A model generated the notes under the pieces. The model ran no database searches. It saw only the letters and a program-made list of their open reading frames with translations, and had not been told where the DNA came from. This document shows positions 51,353-60,135 of a stretch of DNA of 64,000 nt, piece by piece (positions within the stretch are counted from its first letter, which is position 1; every line of letters begins with the position of its first letter). The DNA is from TMP-24 sp041397305. GTDB lineage: Bacteria; Pseudomonadota; Alphaproteobacteria; Rhodobacterales; Rhodobacteraceae. Both the position numbers and the translations under genes were made by a program. The stretch covers positions 248,001-312,000 of the forward strand of contig JAWKWX010000003.1 of assembly GCA_041397305.1 (NCBI GenBank), in the 5' to 3' direction.

Positions 51353-51598
51353 ATGACCCAGCGCCTGCATCTCGTGTTCGGAGGGGAGCTTGTGAGCCCC
51401 GCCAAGAACGTCTTCCGCGATGTGTCGAAGATCCATGTCGTGGGCATCTTCCCCGATTATGCCAGCGCCTTTGCGGCCTGGAAGGCAGAAGCGCAGCGCA
51501 CCGTCGACGATGCGCATATGCGCTATTTCATCGCCCATATCCACCGGTTGCGCGACGAGGCGCAGGCCTCCGGCCCAACCGAAGAACTCGGGTTCTGA
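51353..51598 (+). CDS. DUF4170 small protein
   Basis: This 81-residue protein starts R-L-H-L-V-F-G-G-E-L and carries V-G-I-F-P-D-Y-A-S-A-F-A-A-W-K-A, the pattern of DUF4170 proteins. These are found beside cysQ/waaA/lpxK in alphaproteobacteria. No catalytic residue or membrane segment is apparent. Nine nt separate it from the waaA gene. It may adjust or stabilise the neighbouring Kdo pathway enzymes, but this is only guessed from position. Confidence 0.85.
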   Translation: MTQRLHLVFGGELVSPAKNVFRDVSKIHVVGIFPDYASAFAAWKAEAQRTVDDAHMRYFIAHIHRLRDEAQASGPTEELGF

Positions 51599-51607
51599 CG
51601 ACGCCCC

Positions 51608-52825
51608 ATGGCCCGTTCCCTCGCCCTTGGGCTCTATCTTCTGCTCGCCGAGCGGGCGGACACCGGATGGCGCGCGGACGACTTGCCGCCCCGGCCCGAA
51701 GGTCGCCTCGCCTGGCTGCACCTGGCGCGTGGCGGGCGGGCCGAGGCCATGGCGCAGATCGCGCGTGAGCTGGGGCGTGCGGACCCGGGCCTGACCCTTC
51801 TGATCACGTCGGAGACGGCGGCCATGCCAGCCCTTTCCGAGGATGCGCTGCAGGCATCCGCGCCGCCCGACCGGCTGCCCGCCGTGCGCGCCTTCCTCGA
51901 TTACTGGCGCCCCGACGCGGGCCTGATGCTTGGCCGTGACCTGCCCGCGGCGCTTATCGCCGAAGCGCACGGGCGAGGGATACCGCTGATCCTCGCCGAG
52001 GCAGGCGCGGGTTCCGGCACAGCCTTCTGGAAGCGCGGGATGGTGGGGTCCGTGCTTGGGCGGTTCCACCGCATCTTTGCCGAAAACATGGAGGCGCTGG
52101 CGGCGCTCAGGCGGCTCGGCGGCCCGGTGCTGAAGCTTGAACTCGGCGGGCGGATCGAGGAAAGCACCGATCCCCTGCCCTATAACGAGGCCGAACGCGA
52201 GGATCTGGCGCTGCAGCTTCGCGCGCGGCCGGTCTGGCTGGCGATGGCCTGCCCCGAGGAAGAGGAAGAGGCGGTGATCGCCGCGCAGGTTCATGCGCAA
52301 AGCCATGCGCACCGGCTCTTGCTGGTCATCGCGCCGGTCGATGCCGCGCGCGCGCCCTCGATCGCGGCAAAATGCGTCGATGCAGGTCTCGTTTCGGCGA
52401 CCCGCGTCGAAGAGGAGGAGCCTGACGAGGACGTGCAGGTCCTGATCGCCGACGGTCTGTCGGAGGCAGGTCTGTGGTACCGGCTCGCGCCTGTGACATT
52501 CATGGGTGGCACGCTGTCGGGCGCCGAGGGCACGCGCTGCCCGTTCGAACCGGCGGTTCTGGGGTCAGCGGTCGTCCACGGGCCAAGGACCGAGCGGTTT
52601 GCGCCCGCCTACGCCCGTCTTGCGGAGGCGCGCGCGGCACGCGCCGTGGCCGGACCGGAGGATCTGTGCGCGGCGATCGCCGACCTGATCGCACCGGACA
52701 AGGCGGCGGCGCTTGCCCATAACGGCTGGTCGGCGACATCGAGCGGGGCCGAGGTAGCCGAACGGACGGCCGCCGCCCTGCGCCAGCTGGTCGAACCCGC
52801 CCCCGCGCGGGTCGGGGGGCGCTGA
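51608..52825 (+). CDS. WaaA/KdtA-like Kdo transferase, missing the usual catalytic motif residues
   Basis: This 405-residue GT-B protein matches WaaA along its length and sits before lpxK, but key positions differ. The catalytic S-V-G-E motif of WaaA reads R-G-G-R (Arg44 where the essential Glu is expected). The conserved E-T-E-L-W-P reads G-R-D-L-P-A, and the N-P-L-E donor loop is C-P-F-E. The first about 20 residues could still act as a membrane anchor. A true Kdo transferase may be encoded elsewhere, making this a divergent partner or a transferase for another sugar. It overlaps lpxK (TGATG). Confidence 0.75.
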   Translation: MARSLALGLYLLLAERADTGWRADDLPPRPEGRLAWLHLARGGRAEAMAQIARELGRADPGLTLLITSETAAMPALSEDALQASAPPDRLPAVRAFLDYWRPDAGLMLGRDLPAALIAEAHGRGIPLILAEAGAGSGTAFWKRGMVGSVLGRFHRIFAENMEALAALRRLGGPVLKLELGGRIEESTDPLPYNEAEREDLALQLRARPVWLAMACPEEEEEAVIAAQVHAQSHAHRLLLVIAPVDAARAPSIAAKCVDAGLVSATRVEEEEPDEDVQVLIADGLSEAGLWYRLAPVTFMGGTLSGAEGTRCPFEPAVLGSAVVHGPRTERFAPAYARLAEARAARAVAGPEDLCAAIADLIAPDKAAALAHNGWSATSSGAEVAERTAAALRQLVEPAPARVGGR

Positions 52826-53820
52826 TGGTCCGGCCCCCGGATTTCTGGTTCCTGCCCCCCGACCGGCCCGGCTGGCAGGCGCGGCTTCTGGCGCCGCTCG
52901 GCCGGGTTTATGCGGCCGCGACCGCCCGCAGGCTGGCGCGGGGGGGCGCGGGCTTTGATCCCGGCGTGCCGGTGATCTCGGTCGGCAATCTGAACGCGGG
53001 CGGCACCGGAAAGACGCCGACGGTCATTGCCCTTGCCGAACGGCTCGGCCAGCGCGGGATCGCCGCCCATGTGGTCAGCCGCGGCCATGGCGGGCGGCTT
53101 TCCGGCCCGGTCCGGGTCGATGAGCGGCAGCATGTGGCGGCGGATGTGGGCGACGAGCCGCTGCTTCTGTCAGCCTTCGCACCGACCTGGGTCGCGCGGG
53201 ACCGGGCGGCGGGTGCGAAGGCGGCAGTCGCGGCGGGCGCACAGGCGATCCTTCTCGACGACGCCCACCAGAACCCGGCCCTGAGGAAACATCTGTCGAT
53301 CATTGTCGTCGATGCCGCCAAGGCCTTCGGCAACGGATACTGCCTGCCCGCCGGGCCGCTGCGCGAACCGGTCGGGACCGGCCTCGCCCGCGCCGATCTG
53401 GTGCTGTCGATCGGGCCGGACGCCGCGCAGGACAGGTTCCGCGCCCGCTGGGGCGCGGCCCTGCCCTGCCCGCTTGTCACCGGCGCGCTGGAACCCCTGC
53501 AGACCGGGATGGACTGGCTGGGCCTCCGCGTCCTCGCCTTCGCCGGGATCGGCCATCCTGAGAAATTCTTCGCGACCCTCCGTGCGCTCGGCGCCGATCT
53601 GGTTCGCGCCGAACCGCTCGACGACCACCAGCCCTTCACCCCTGCCCTGCTGAAACGGCTGGAGGCGGAGGCGGACCTTCGTGGGGCACAGCTGGTGACC
53701 ACGGAAAAGGACGCCGCCCGCCTGCCCGCAAGCTTCCGGCCGAAAGTGCTGGCGCTGCCGGTCAGGCTGCGGATCACCGACCCCGGTACGCTCGACGCGC
53801 GGCTCGACGGGCTGTTCTGA
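52825..53820 (+). CDS. lpxK: Tetraacyldisaccharide 4'-kinase
   Basis: This 331-residue kinase adds the 4'-phosphate to the lipid A disaccharide. The P-loop G-G-T-G-K-T is in the V-G-N-L-N-A-G-G-T-G-K-T stretch, and the conserved D-D-A-H-Q-N-P motif stands in the place of D-D-G-x-Q. An N-terminal hydrophobic patch would dock it at the inner membrane. The start overlaps the Kdo-transferase-like gene by one nucleotide (TGATG). It ends the pmbA-lpxK run. Confidence 0.94.
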   Translation: MVRPPDFWFLPPDRPGWQARLLAPLGRVYAAATARRLARGGAGFDPGVPVISVGNLNAGGTGKTPTVIALAERLGQRGIAAHVVSRGHGGRLSGPVRVDERQHVAADVGDEPLLLSAFAPTWVARDRAAGAKAAVAAGAQAILLDDAHQNPALRKHLSIIVVDAAKAFGNGYCLPAGPLREPVGTGLARADLVLSIGPDAAQDRFRARWGAALPCPLVTGALEPLQTGMDWLGLRVLAFAGIGHPEKFFATLRALGADLVRAEPLDDHQPFTPALLKRLEAEADLRGAQLVTTEKDAARLPASFRPKVLALPVRLRITDPGTLDARLDGLF

Positions 53821-53839
53821 CGCCCCCCGCCCCCGGGCC

Positions 53840-54976
53840 TCAGTCCCGAAGGGTAGCCTTCACTTCGCCATCATGCTCGCCCAGTTTCGGCGAGGGCCGG
53901 TCGAGCGCCAGTTCGGCGGCGGAGAAGGTAAAGGGCGAGCGGACGGTGGGGATACCGTCAATCTCCCGCTTCATGCCGCGCGCGATGATCTGTGGGTCGG
54001 CGAAGACCTCGGACAGATCGTTGATCTGGCCCGCAGGCACGCCCTCGCGTTCGCAGGCGGCGAGGAGGTCGGCCTTGGTCCGGGTCTTCGTCGCAGCGTT
54101 CAGCGCCGCCATCAGCTCTGCCCGGTGGGCGATCCGGTCGGCGTTGGTGCGGAACTTCGCCTCCTCGGCCAGCGCGTCGAGCCCGAGCAGCGCGCACAGC
54201 CTGCCGAACTGCCCGTCATTGCCGGGCGCAAGGATCAGCCAGCCGTCGGCACAATCGAAGACCGCATAGGGCACGATGTTGGGGTGCGCATTGCCAAGCC
54301 GCACCGGCGCCGTGCCGGTCGCCAGATAGTTCATCGCCTGATTGGCCATGATCGCGGTCGTCACATCCAGAAGCGACATGTCGACCTGCTGGCCCTCGCC
54401 GGTCCGGTCGCGCTGATGCAGCGCGGCAAGGATTCCGGTCGCGGCATAGACGCCGGTGAAGATGTCAGAGACCGCGACGCCGACCTTCTGCGGCTGGCCG
54501 TCCGGTTCTCCGGTCACCGACATGAGCCCGCCCATGCCCTGGATGATGTAGTCATAACCCGCGCGGTGGGCATAGGGCCCTGTCTGGCCGAACCCGGTGA
54601 TCGAGCAATAGACGAGGCGCGGATTGACCGTCCGCAGGCTCTCGTAGTCGAGCGCATACTTTTTCAGCCCGCCGACCTTGAAATTCTCGATCAGCACATC
54701 GGCGTCGCGCACGAGGTCGCGGACGAATTCCTGGCCTTCCCCGGTTCGGAAATCGGCGATGACCGACCGTTTGCCACGGTTGCAGGCGTGGAAATAGGCG
54801 GCCGAGCGATCACCGTCGCGTTCGATGAAGGGCGGGCCCCAGCGGCGGGTATCATCGCCCTCCGGCGCCTCGACCTTGATCACGTCGGCGCCGAGGTCGG
54901 CGAGGATCTGGCCCGCCCAGGGGCCGGCCAGAATCCGCGCCAGCTCGACGACCTTCAGCCCGGCGAGCGGCGTCAA
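53840..54976 (-). CDS. CaiB/BaiF-type class III CoA-transferase
   Basis: This 378-residue enzyme has the family starting motif L-x-x-L-A-G-L-K-V-V-E-L-A and G-P-W-A-G-Q. The catalytic aspartate is in the V-D-M-S-L-L-D segment. The start is a TTG at 54976 overlapping the DsbA-like stop (TTGA), since the conserved N-terminus begins right there. Class III transferases move CoA between carboxylates (oxalate, carnitine, bile acids, benzylsuccinate); the substrates here are unknown. Confidence 0.86.
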   Translation of the reverse strand: MTPLAGLKVVELARILAGPWAGQILADLGADVIKVEAPEGDDTRRWGPPFIERDGDRSAAYFHACNRGKRSVIADFRTGEGQEFVRDLVRDADVLIENFKVGGLKKYALDYESLRTVNPRLVYCSITGFGQTGPYAHRAGYDYIIQGMGGLMSVTGEPDGQPQKVGVAVSDIFTGVYAATGILAALHQRDRTGEGQQVDMSLLDVTTAIMANQAMNYLATGTAPVRLGNAHPNIVPYAVFDCADGWLILAPGNDGQFGRLCALLGLDALAEEAKFRTNADRIAHRAELMAALNAATKTRTKADLLAACEREGVPAGQINDLSEVFADPQIIARGMKREIDGIPTVRSPFTFSAAELALDRPSPKLGEHDGEVKATLRD

Positions 54977-55650
54977 TTGGCGAGTGCCGCGTCGAGCAGG
55001 GCGGCGAAATCGGCATAGGACATCTCGCCCGAATGCAGCTCGCCGTTGATCAGGAAGGTGGGTGTGCCCTTCACATTGTCGTTCGTCGCATTGGTCTGAT
55101 AGGCGGTGACCATCGCCTTGGCCATGTCGTTGTCGTTCAGGCAGGCATTGATCTGGTCGGCGTTCATCCCGGCCTTTAGCCCGATCTTGCGCAATTCGTC
55201 CGCGATGCCCTGATCGGCCCCAGAGGCCAGCCACTCGCGCTGATCGTCATAGAGCATGTCGGAGATGCCGAAATATTTCTCGGGCCCGCCGCAGCGCGCC
55301 ACCATCGCCGCCCACAGGCCGTACTTGTCGAAATAGACCTCGCGATAGACGAACTTCACCTTGCCGGTGTCGATGTAGTTCTTCTTGAACTCGTCATAGA
55401 CCGTGTCGTGGAAATTCGCGCAGTGCGGGCAGGTGAAGGAGGCATATTCCACCACCGTGACCGGCGCATTCTGGTCGCCGAGGATCATGTCGGGCACCAG
55501 CGCGACGGCGGAACTGGCCGTGGCGCTTTCCTGCGCAGAGGCCGGCGGGACAAGCGTGGTCAACTCGGCCGTGGTGGAGCCTGCATACCACCAGACACCT
55601 CCGACAGCGGCAAGCGCGGTTACCGCAGGAACGAGAAGCTTTTTCATCAT
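54973..55650 (-). CDS. DsbA-family thiol-disulfide oxidoreductase
   Basis: This 225-residue periplasmic protein starts with a signal anchor (M-M-K-K-L-L, hydrophobic to about residue 22). The thioredoxin-like domain has the active site C-P-H-C in F-T-C-P-H-C-A-N and a cis-proline loop in G-T-P-T. It resembles the DsbA/Com1 type found in alphaproteobacteria and should oxidise or isomerise exported cysteine proteins. The start at 55650 has AAGGAAAGG 7 nt upstream. It lies 3 nt after dciA and overlaps the CoA-transferase gene. Confidence 0.9.
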   Translation of the reverse strand: MMKKLLVPAVTALAAVGGVWWYAGSTTAELTTLVPPASAQESATASSAVALVPDMILGDQNAPVTVVEYASFTCPHCANFHDTVYDEFKKNYIDTGKVKFVYREVYFDKYGLWAAMVARCGGPEKYFGISDMLYDDQREWLASGADQGIADELRKIGLKAGMNADQINACLNDNDMAKAMVTAYQTNATNDNVKGTPTFLINGELHSGEMSYADFAALLDAALAN

Positions 55651-55653
55651 CGG

Positions 55654-56247
55654 TCAGCCTTTCCTTGATCGGGGCCGAGATAAGACTTTTTCGCCCAATG
55701 CTTCAAGCGCTGCCCTGAGGGTTTCGTCGCCAACATCACGCGAAAGTGCTTCTGCGGCGGCATGAATCGCCGGATCGGGGGCGGGATCGGCGGCCTTCGG
55801 CCGGAACGGGGTCTGGCCTTCGGCGAAACCCGCCGCAGCGGTCTGTGTCAGCGTGATGCGGGCGATGGCATTATAGCCGTAGCAGCCGTTCACCTTTTCC
55901 CGGATGCGCGGAACCTGCATCTGAACCACGGGCGCGGCGGCTCCGGACACGAGAAGCGTGAGCGTGCCGCCCATCCCCTCGCGGCCATAGCCGATGCGGA
56001 CGGGCTGGGCGATCGCGGCAATCTCCTCGCCCACGATCTCGGCCCATTGGGTGAGAAGCCGCGACAGCGCAAAGCCGCGTGTCTCGCCCGCCTTGCGGAT
56101 CCGGTCGCGCAAAAGCCCCGCCGCCGGCTCGAAGCCACGCAGGCGGCGGTCGCGGCGCGGCGTCGGATCGGCCGCATCAGGGGGTTGCGAAGGGTCGCGC
56201 ATTCGGGTCACGTCGGCCGGGTCACGTCTGTGAGGTCGGCCCATCAT
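55654..56247 (-). CDS. dciA: DciA (DUF721) helicase-loader protein
   Basis: This 197-residue protein has the conserved W-A-E-I-V-G-E-E and beta-rich G-T-L-T-L-L-V domain of DciA, which loads or moves the replicative helicase in bacteria lacking DnaC/DnaI. The central domain covers about residues 45-130 from this start. Several starts are possible (56247, 56244, 56202); the shorter start at 56202 begins closer to the conserved region. It is divergent from mutY, with about 20 bp between the two starts. Confidence 0.82.
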   Translation of the reverse strand: MMGRPHRRDPADVTRMRDPSQPPDAADPTPRRDRRLRGFEPAAGLLRDRIRKAGETRGFALSRLLTQWAEIVGEEIAAIAQPVRIGYGREGMGGTLTLLVSGAAAPVVQMQVPRIREKVNGCYGYNAIARITLTQTAAAGFAEGQTPFRPKAADPAPDPAIHAAAEALSRDVGDETLRAALEALGEKVLSRPRSRKG

Positions 56248-56270
56248 AGGGCCATGAAGGGTGATTGGGT

Positions 56271-57362
56271 ATGGCGAATGAGAGGGTCGATGCAGCGGGG
56301 GTGAGCGGTGCGCTGCTTGACTGGTACGACCGGTCGGCGCGGACCATGCCCTGGCGCATTGGCCCGGCGGCACGGGTACGGGGCGAGCGACCCGATCCCT
56401 ACCGGGTCTGGCTGTCGGAAGTGATGCTGCAGCAGACGACGGTGGCCGCCGTCACCGGCTATTTCAACCGTTTCACAAAACGCTGGCCGACGGTGGCGGA
56501 TCTGGCTGCCGCGAGGGATGAAGAGGTGATGGCCGAATGGGCGGGGCTTGGCTATTACGCCCGCGCCCGCAATCTTCTCAAATGCGCCCGCGCGGTGGTG
56601 GATCGGCACGAAGGGTGCTTTCCGGCCGAGTTGGAGACGCTTCTGGCCCTGCCCGGCATCGGCCCCTATACGGCTGCTGCGGTGGCCGCCATCGCCTTCG
56701 ACCGGCCCGCGACCGTGGTGGACGGCAATGTCGAGCGGGTGGTTTCGCGGCTGTTCGCGGTGGAGACCCCGCTTCCGGTGGCGAAGCCGGAGCTTCAGGC
56801 GCTGGCCGCCCGGCTGACGCCGGAAAAGCGCCCGGGCGATCATGCGCAGGCGATGATGGACCTCGGCGCCACGATCTGCACGCCGCGCAACCCGGCCTGC
56901 GCGATCTGCCCGGTGACCGACCTTTGCCTTGGCTGCCGCGCTGGCATCGCGACCGGGCTGCCGCGCCGTCTGCCGAAGCCGGAGAAGCCCGAACGCCGGG
57001 GGTTTGCCTATGTCGTCCGACGCGCCGATGGCGCGGCGCTGCTGGAGCGGCGGGCGGAAAAGGGGCTTCTGGGCGGCATGCTCGGCTGGCCGACCAGCGA
57101 CTGGTCGGCCGACCCTTCGCCCGCGCCGCCCGTTGACGCCGACTGGCGGACCCAAGGCACGGTGCGCCACACTTTCACCCATTTCCACCTGACGCTCACC
57201 GTCCTGACCGCGACTGTCCCGCAAGGGGCCAACCCCGACCGGGGCTTCTTCCTGCCGCCCGCCGAATTCGATCCGGCCGCCTTGCCCACCGTGATGCTGA
57301 AGGTTCATGACGCGGCGTCCGAACCGACGGCGCCGATTGAGCGCAAGGGGCGGCGGCGCTAG
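56271..57362 (+). CDS. mutY: A/G-specific adenine DNA glycosylase
   Basis: This 363-residue repair enzyme removes adenine mispaired with 8-oxoguanine. The catalytic residues E50 (S-E-V-M-L-Q-Q-T) and D151 (V-D-G-N-V-E-R) and the hairpin L-P-G-I-G-P-Y-T are visible. The 4Fe-4S cluster motif C-x6-C-x2-C-x5-C follows. The C-terminal NUDIX-like domain recognises the lesion. The ATG at 56271 has GAAGG upstream; a TTG at 56265 is less likely. Confidence 0.95.
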   Translation: MANERVDAAGVSGALLDWYDRSARTMPWRIGPAARVRGERPDPYRVWLSEVMLQQTTVAAVTGYFNRFTKRWPTVADLAAARDEEVMAEWAGLGYYARARNLLKCARAVVDRHEGCFPAELETLLALPGIGPYTAAAVAAIAFDRPATVVDGNVERVVSRLFAVETPLPVAKPELQALAARLTPEKRPGDHAQAMMDLGATICTPRNPACAICPVTDLCLGCRAGIATGLPRRLPKPEKPERRGFAYVVRRADGAALLERRAEKGLLGGMLGWPTSDWSADPSPAPPVDADWRTQGTVRHTFTHFHLTLTVLTATVPQGANPDRGFFLPPAEFDPAALPTVMLKVHDAASEPTAPIERKGRRR

Positions 57363-57387
57363 ACTGCGCGCAGTCCGGGGAGGGCCC

Positions 57388-58530
57388 ATGTCCGACGCGA
57401 AAGACATTTCCCATCCGCTTGCCGCGCTGCCCTTCTGGCTGTCGCTCGGGCTTCTGCCCTGCGTCTGGCTTGCCGCCACCCAAGGCGGCTGGGCATTGCT
57501 GGCGCTGCCGGTCTATGGCTGGGTGCTGTTGCCCTTGTTCGATATCGCGCTGGGTCTGAACGAAGAGAACCCCGACACGGATACGCCCGAGAGAAAGCTC
57601 TTCTGGTACCGGCTCATCACGCTGATCTGGTTTCCGATCCAGGCGGCGGTGATCTACGGCGCGCTGTGGTGGGCGAGCCAGACCGATGCGCTGGCCCTGT
57701 GGGAAAAGTTCGGCCTGTTCTTTGGTATCGGCATCGTCACGGGCGCGGTGGGCATCGTCTATGCGCATGAGCTTATGCATCAGAAGAATGCGGCGGAGCG
57801 CTGGCTGGGCGATCTCTTGCTGGCCACCGTGCTTTACAGCTATTACCGGACCGAGCATCTTCTGGTCCATCACCGCTATGTCGGCACGCCGCGCGATGCG
57901 GTGTCGGCCCGCTATAACGAGAATTTCCACCGCTTCTTCCTGCGTGTACTGCGCGAAGGGCCGGGGTCGGCCTGGCGGGCGGAAAGGCAGATGCTGGCGC
58001 GGGCGGGACGCGGGGCGCTTCACCGCTCGAATCCGTTCTGGCGGTACGGGGCGCTGACGGCGCTGGCGTTGATCGCCGCCTTCGCGGTCGGCGGCTGGCT
58101 GGGCCTGATGCTTTTCATCTTCCAGGCCTATGTGGCGATCTGGCAGCTGGAGCTGGTGGATTACATCGAACATTACGGGCTTTCCCGCAAATATCTGGGC
58201 GAGGGCAAATATGAACATGTCAGGCCCCACCACAGCTGGAATGCCGCCCACAAGGCGACCAACTGGTTCCTGATCAACCTGCAGCGCCATTCGGACCATC
58301 ATTACAAACCCGACCGACGCTTCCCGCTTCTGCAGACCTATGGCGAGGACGAGGCCCCGCAATTGCCCTACGGCTATCCGGCCATGACCACGCTCGCGCT
58401 TGTCCCGCCCTTGTGGCGGCGGGTGATGAACCCGAAGGTCCGCGCCTGGCGCAGGCAGTTCTACCCCGAGATCACCGACTGGTCGGACTATGACAGGGGC
58501 CGCCTGCCTCTGCCGAAGGGTGCGAGCTGA
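57388..58530 (+). CDS. alkB: Alkane 1-monooxygenase (AlkB-type)
   Basis: This 380-residue membrane di-iron monooxygenase has about six transmembrane segments and all histidine boxes: H-E-L-M-H, H-L-L-V-H-H (as E-H-L-L-V-H-H-R-Y), H-S-D-H-H and a W-N-A-A-H segment. It hydroxylates medium-chain alkanes at a terminal carbon. No rubredoxin gene is adjacent, so electrons must come from a rubredoxin encoded elsewhere. The start at 57388 was chosen before the first helix; longer in-frame sequence overlaps mutY. Confidence 0.93.
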   Translation: MSDAKDISHPLAALPFWLSLGLLPCVWLAATQGGWALLALPVYGWVLLPLFDIALGLNEENPDTDTPERKLFWYRLITLIWFPIQAAVIYGALWWASQTDALALWEKFGLFFGIGIVTGAVGIVYAHELMHQKNAAERWLGDLLLATVLYSYYRTEHLLVHHRYVGTPRDAVSARYNENFHRFFLRVLREGPGSAWRAERQMLARAGRGALHRSNPFWRYGALTALALIAAFAVGGWLGLMLFIFQAYVAIWQLELVDYIEHYGLSRKYLGEGKYEHVRPHHSWNAAHKATNWFLINLQRHSDHHYKPDRRFPLLQTYGEDEAPQLPYGYPAMTTLALVPPLWRRVMNPKVRAWRRQFYPEITDWSDYDRGRLPLPKGAS

Positions 58531-58626
58531 GGTCGCAAGGTAGGGTTTACCGCCGTTGCCCCGCTGCCCGGTCGGCGTAGACTGGCAGGGTCCCGGTCCT
58601 TGAAACCGGAAGGGTGGGAGACGGCC

Positions 58627-58836
58627 ATGTCGAGATCGCACAAACTGGTTTGCCTGCTGGTGGCGGCCCTGATCGGTGCCGGTCAGGCAGGCGCCGAACA
58701 AAGCTGCAGCGCCTGGATGGATCAGGGCGACGGCACCTCCTGGACGACCTGCGTGGACGAGAACGGCACGCAGCGCTGCTACCGCGTCAACAATACGCCG
58801 GGCAGCACCGTCTTCGAGGTGAGCTGTTCCCAGTGA
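58627..58836 (+). CDS. Small secreted cysteine-containing protein
   Basis: This 69-residue protein has a signal peptide (to about residue 23, ending A-G-A) and a short mature part with four cysteines (Q-S-C-S, T-C-V-D, R-C-Y-R, V-S-C-S), which likely form disulfides. The fold is not recognised. It lies between alkB and ccrM on the plus strand. The ATG at 58627 is preferred over one at 58600. Confidence 0.6.
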   Translation: MSRSHKLVCLLVAALIGAGQAGAEQSCSAWMDQGDGTSWTTCVDENGTQRCYRVNNTPGSTVFEVSCSQ

Positions 58837-58850
58837 CGGACGCCAGACGG

Positions 58851-58879
58851 AAAGACCCCGCCGTATCGCTACGGCGGGG
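58851..58879 (-). terminator. Terminator at the 3' end of ccrM
   Basis: CCCCGCCGTA-tcgc-TACGGCGGGG is a perfect 10-bp stem; on the minus strand it is followed by TCTTT. It lies 50-78 bp after the ccrM stop and also just beyond the small secreted gene on the other strand, so it may act for both. Confidence 0.7.
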
Positions 58880-58928
58880 CAAGGTATGTGCCGTGGTTCA
58901 GGCCACAGGCACCGGCGGTAACTGATGT

Positions 58929-60053
58929 TCAGTGCGGGCGGCCGGACTGGTCTGCGTCCATCTCGGCACGGATCTGCTGGCGCAGAAGGTCGATCGGCAC
59001 CAACTTTCCGTCGCGCTTGAAGTGCCAGTAGGTCCAGCCGTTGCAGGAGGGCGCGCCTTCCAGATGCGCGCCGACCTGATGGATCGAGCCTTTCACGTCA
59101 TTGCCGATCAGCGTGCCGTCGGCCCGGACCTTGGCCTTGAAGCGGTTGCCGATCGAGAAAAGCTCTTCGCCCGGACGCAGCATGCCGCGTTCCACGACCT
59201 GGCCGAAGGGCACGCGCGGCTCGGCGCGTTTTGACCCGGTGGTTTCCAGCGCGTCCCTGTCGAACTTGCGGATCTTCGCGATGCGCTTTTCGGCGGCCGC
59301 GCGATAGGCGGCCTCGCGTTCGATGCCGATGAACTCCCGCCCCAGCATCTTGGCGACCGCGCCCGTGGTGCCGGTGCCGAAGAACGGGTCCAGGACGACA
59401 TCGCCGGGGTTGGTGGTGCCGAGGATCACACGGTGCAGAAGCGCCTCGGGCTTCTGGGTCGGATGGGCCTTGTCGCCCGCCTCGTCCTTGATCCGCTCAT
59501 GGCCGGTGCAAAGGGGGATCACCCAGTCCGACCGCATCTGGACGCCTTCGTTCAGCGCTTTCAGCGCCTCGTAGTTGAACGTGTATTTGCCCGCCTCGGA
59601 CTTCGAGGCCCAGATCAGCGTTTCGTGGGCATTGGTGAGCCGCTTGCCCCGGAAGTTCGGCATCGGATTAGACTTGCGCCAGACCACGTCGTTCAGGATC
59701 CAGAAGCCCTGGTTCTGCAGCTCCGCACCAAGGCGGAAGACATTGTGGTAGGAACCGATCACCCAGATCGCCCCATTGGGCTTCAGAAGGCGCCGGGCGG
59801 CGGCCAGCCAGTCCTTCGTGAACTGGTCATAGGCCTTGAAACTGTCGAACTGGTCCCAATGGTCGTCAACCGCATCAACCTTGGAATTGTCGGGCCGGTG
59901 CAGATCGCCGCGAAGCTGCAGATTGTAGGGCGGATCGGCGAAGATCAGATCGACCGAGCCTTCCGGAAGGCTGCGCATCACCTCGATGCAATCGCCCGCT
60001 ATGATCTGGTTCAGCGGCAGGTCTGCCGCCTTCTTCTGTGTCGTCACTGTCAT
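58929..60053 (-). CDS. ccrM: CcrM-type cell-cycle adenine DNA methyltransferase (GANTC)
   Basis: This 374-residue beta-class methyltransferase has motif IV D-P-P-Y-N at 40-44 and motif I D-P-F-F-G-T-G at 222-228. The C-terminal 110-residue extension with G-A-P-S-C-N-G-W is diagnostic of CcrM, which methylates adenine in GANTC and helps order cell-cycle genes in alphaproteobacteria. It lies downstream of rnhB, as in related genomes. Three GANTC sites lie between the two genes, suggesting feedback. Confidence 0.95.
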   Translation of the reverse strand: MTVTTQKKAADLPLNQIIAGDCIEVMRSLPEGSVDLIFADPPYNLQLRGDLHRPDNSKVDAVDDHWDQFDSFKAYDQFTKDWLAAARRLLKPNGAIWVIGSYHNVFRLGAELQNQGFWILNDVVWRKSNPMPNFRGKRLTNAHETLIWASKSEAGKYTFNYEALKALNEGVQMRSDWVIPLCTGHERIKDEAGDKAHPTQKPEALLHRVILGTTNPGDVVLDPFFGTGTTGAVAKMLGREFIGIEREAAYRAAAEKRIAKIRKFDRDALETTGSKRAEPRVPFGQVVERGMLRPGEELFSIGNRFKAKVRADGTLIGNDVKGSIHQVGAHLEGAPSCNGWTYWHFKRDGKLVPIDLLRQQIRAEMDADQSGRPH

Positions 60054-60096
60054 CTCTGCCTCGTTCCGGTCTGGCGCCGGGGGTTGGGTCCAAGAT

Positions 60097-60135
60097 GAGT
60101 CAGGAGTGATTCGCCGTCAATTTCTTTTTTGAATC
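60097..60135. promoter_or_regulatory. Cluster of three GANTC sites upstream of ccrM
   Basis: GAGTC (60097-60101), GATTC (60108-60112) and GAATC (60131-60135) occur within 39 bp. The last overlaps the rnhB stop codon. They lie 44-82 bp upstream of the ccrM start, in its presumed promoter. In Caulobacter such sites make ccrM transcription sensitive to methylation; the same is inferred here. Confidence 0.7.
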
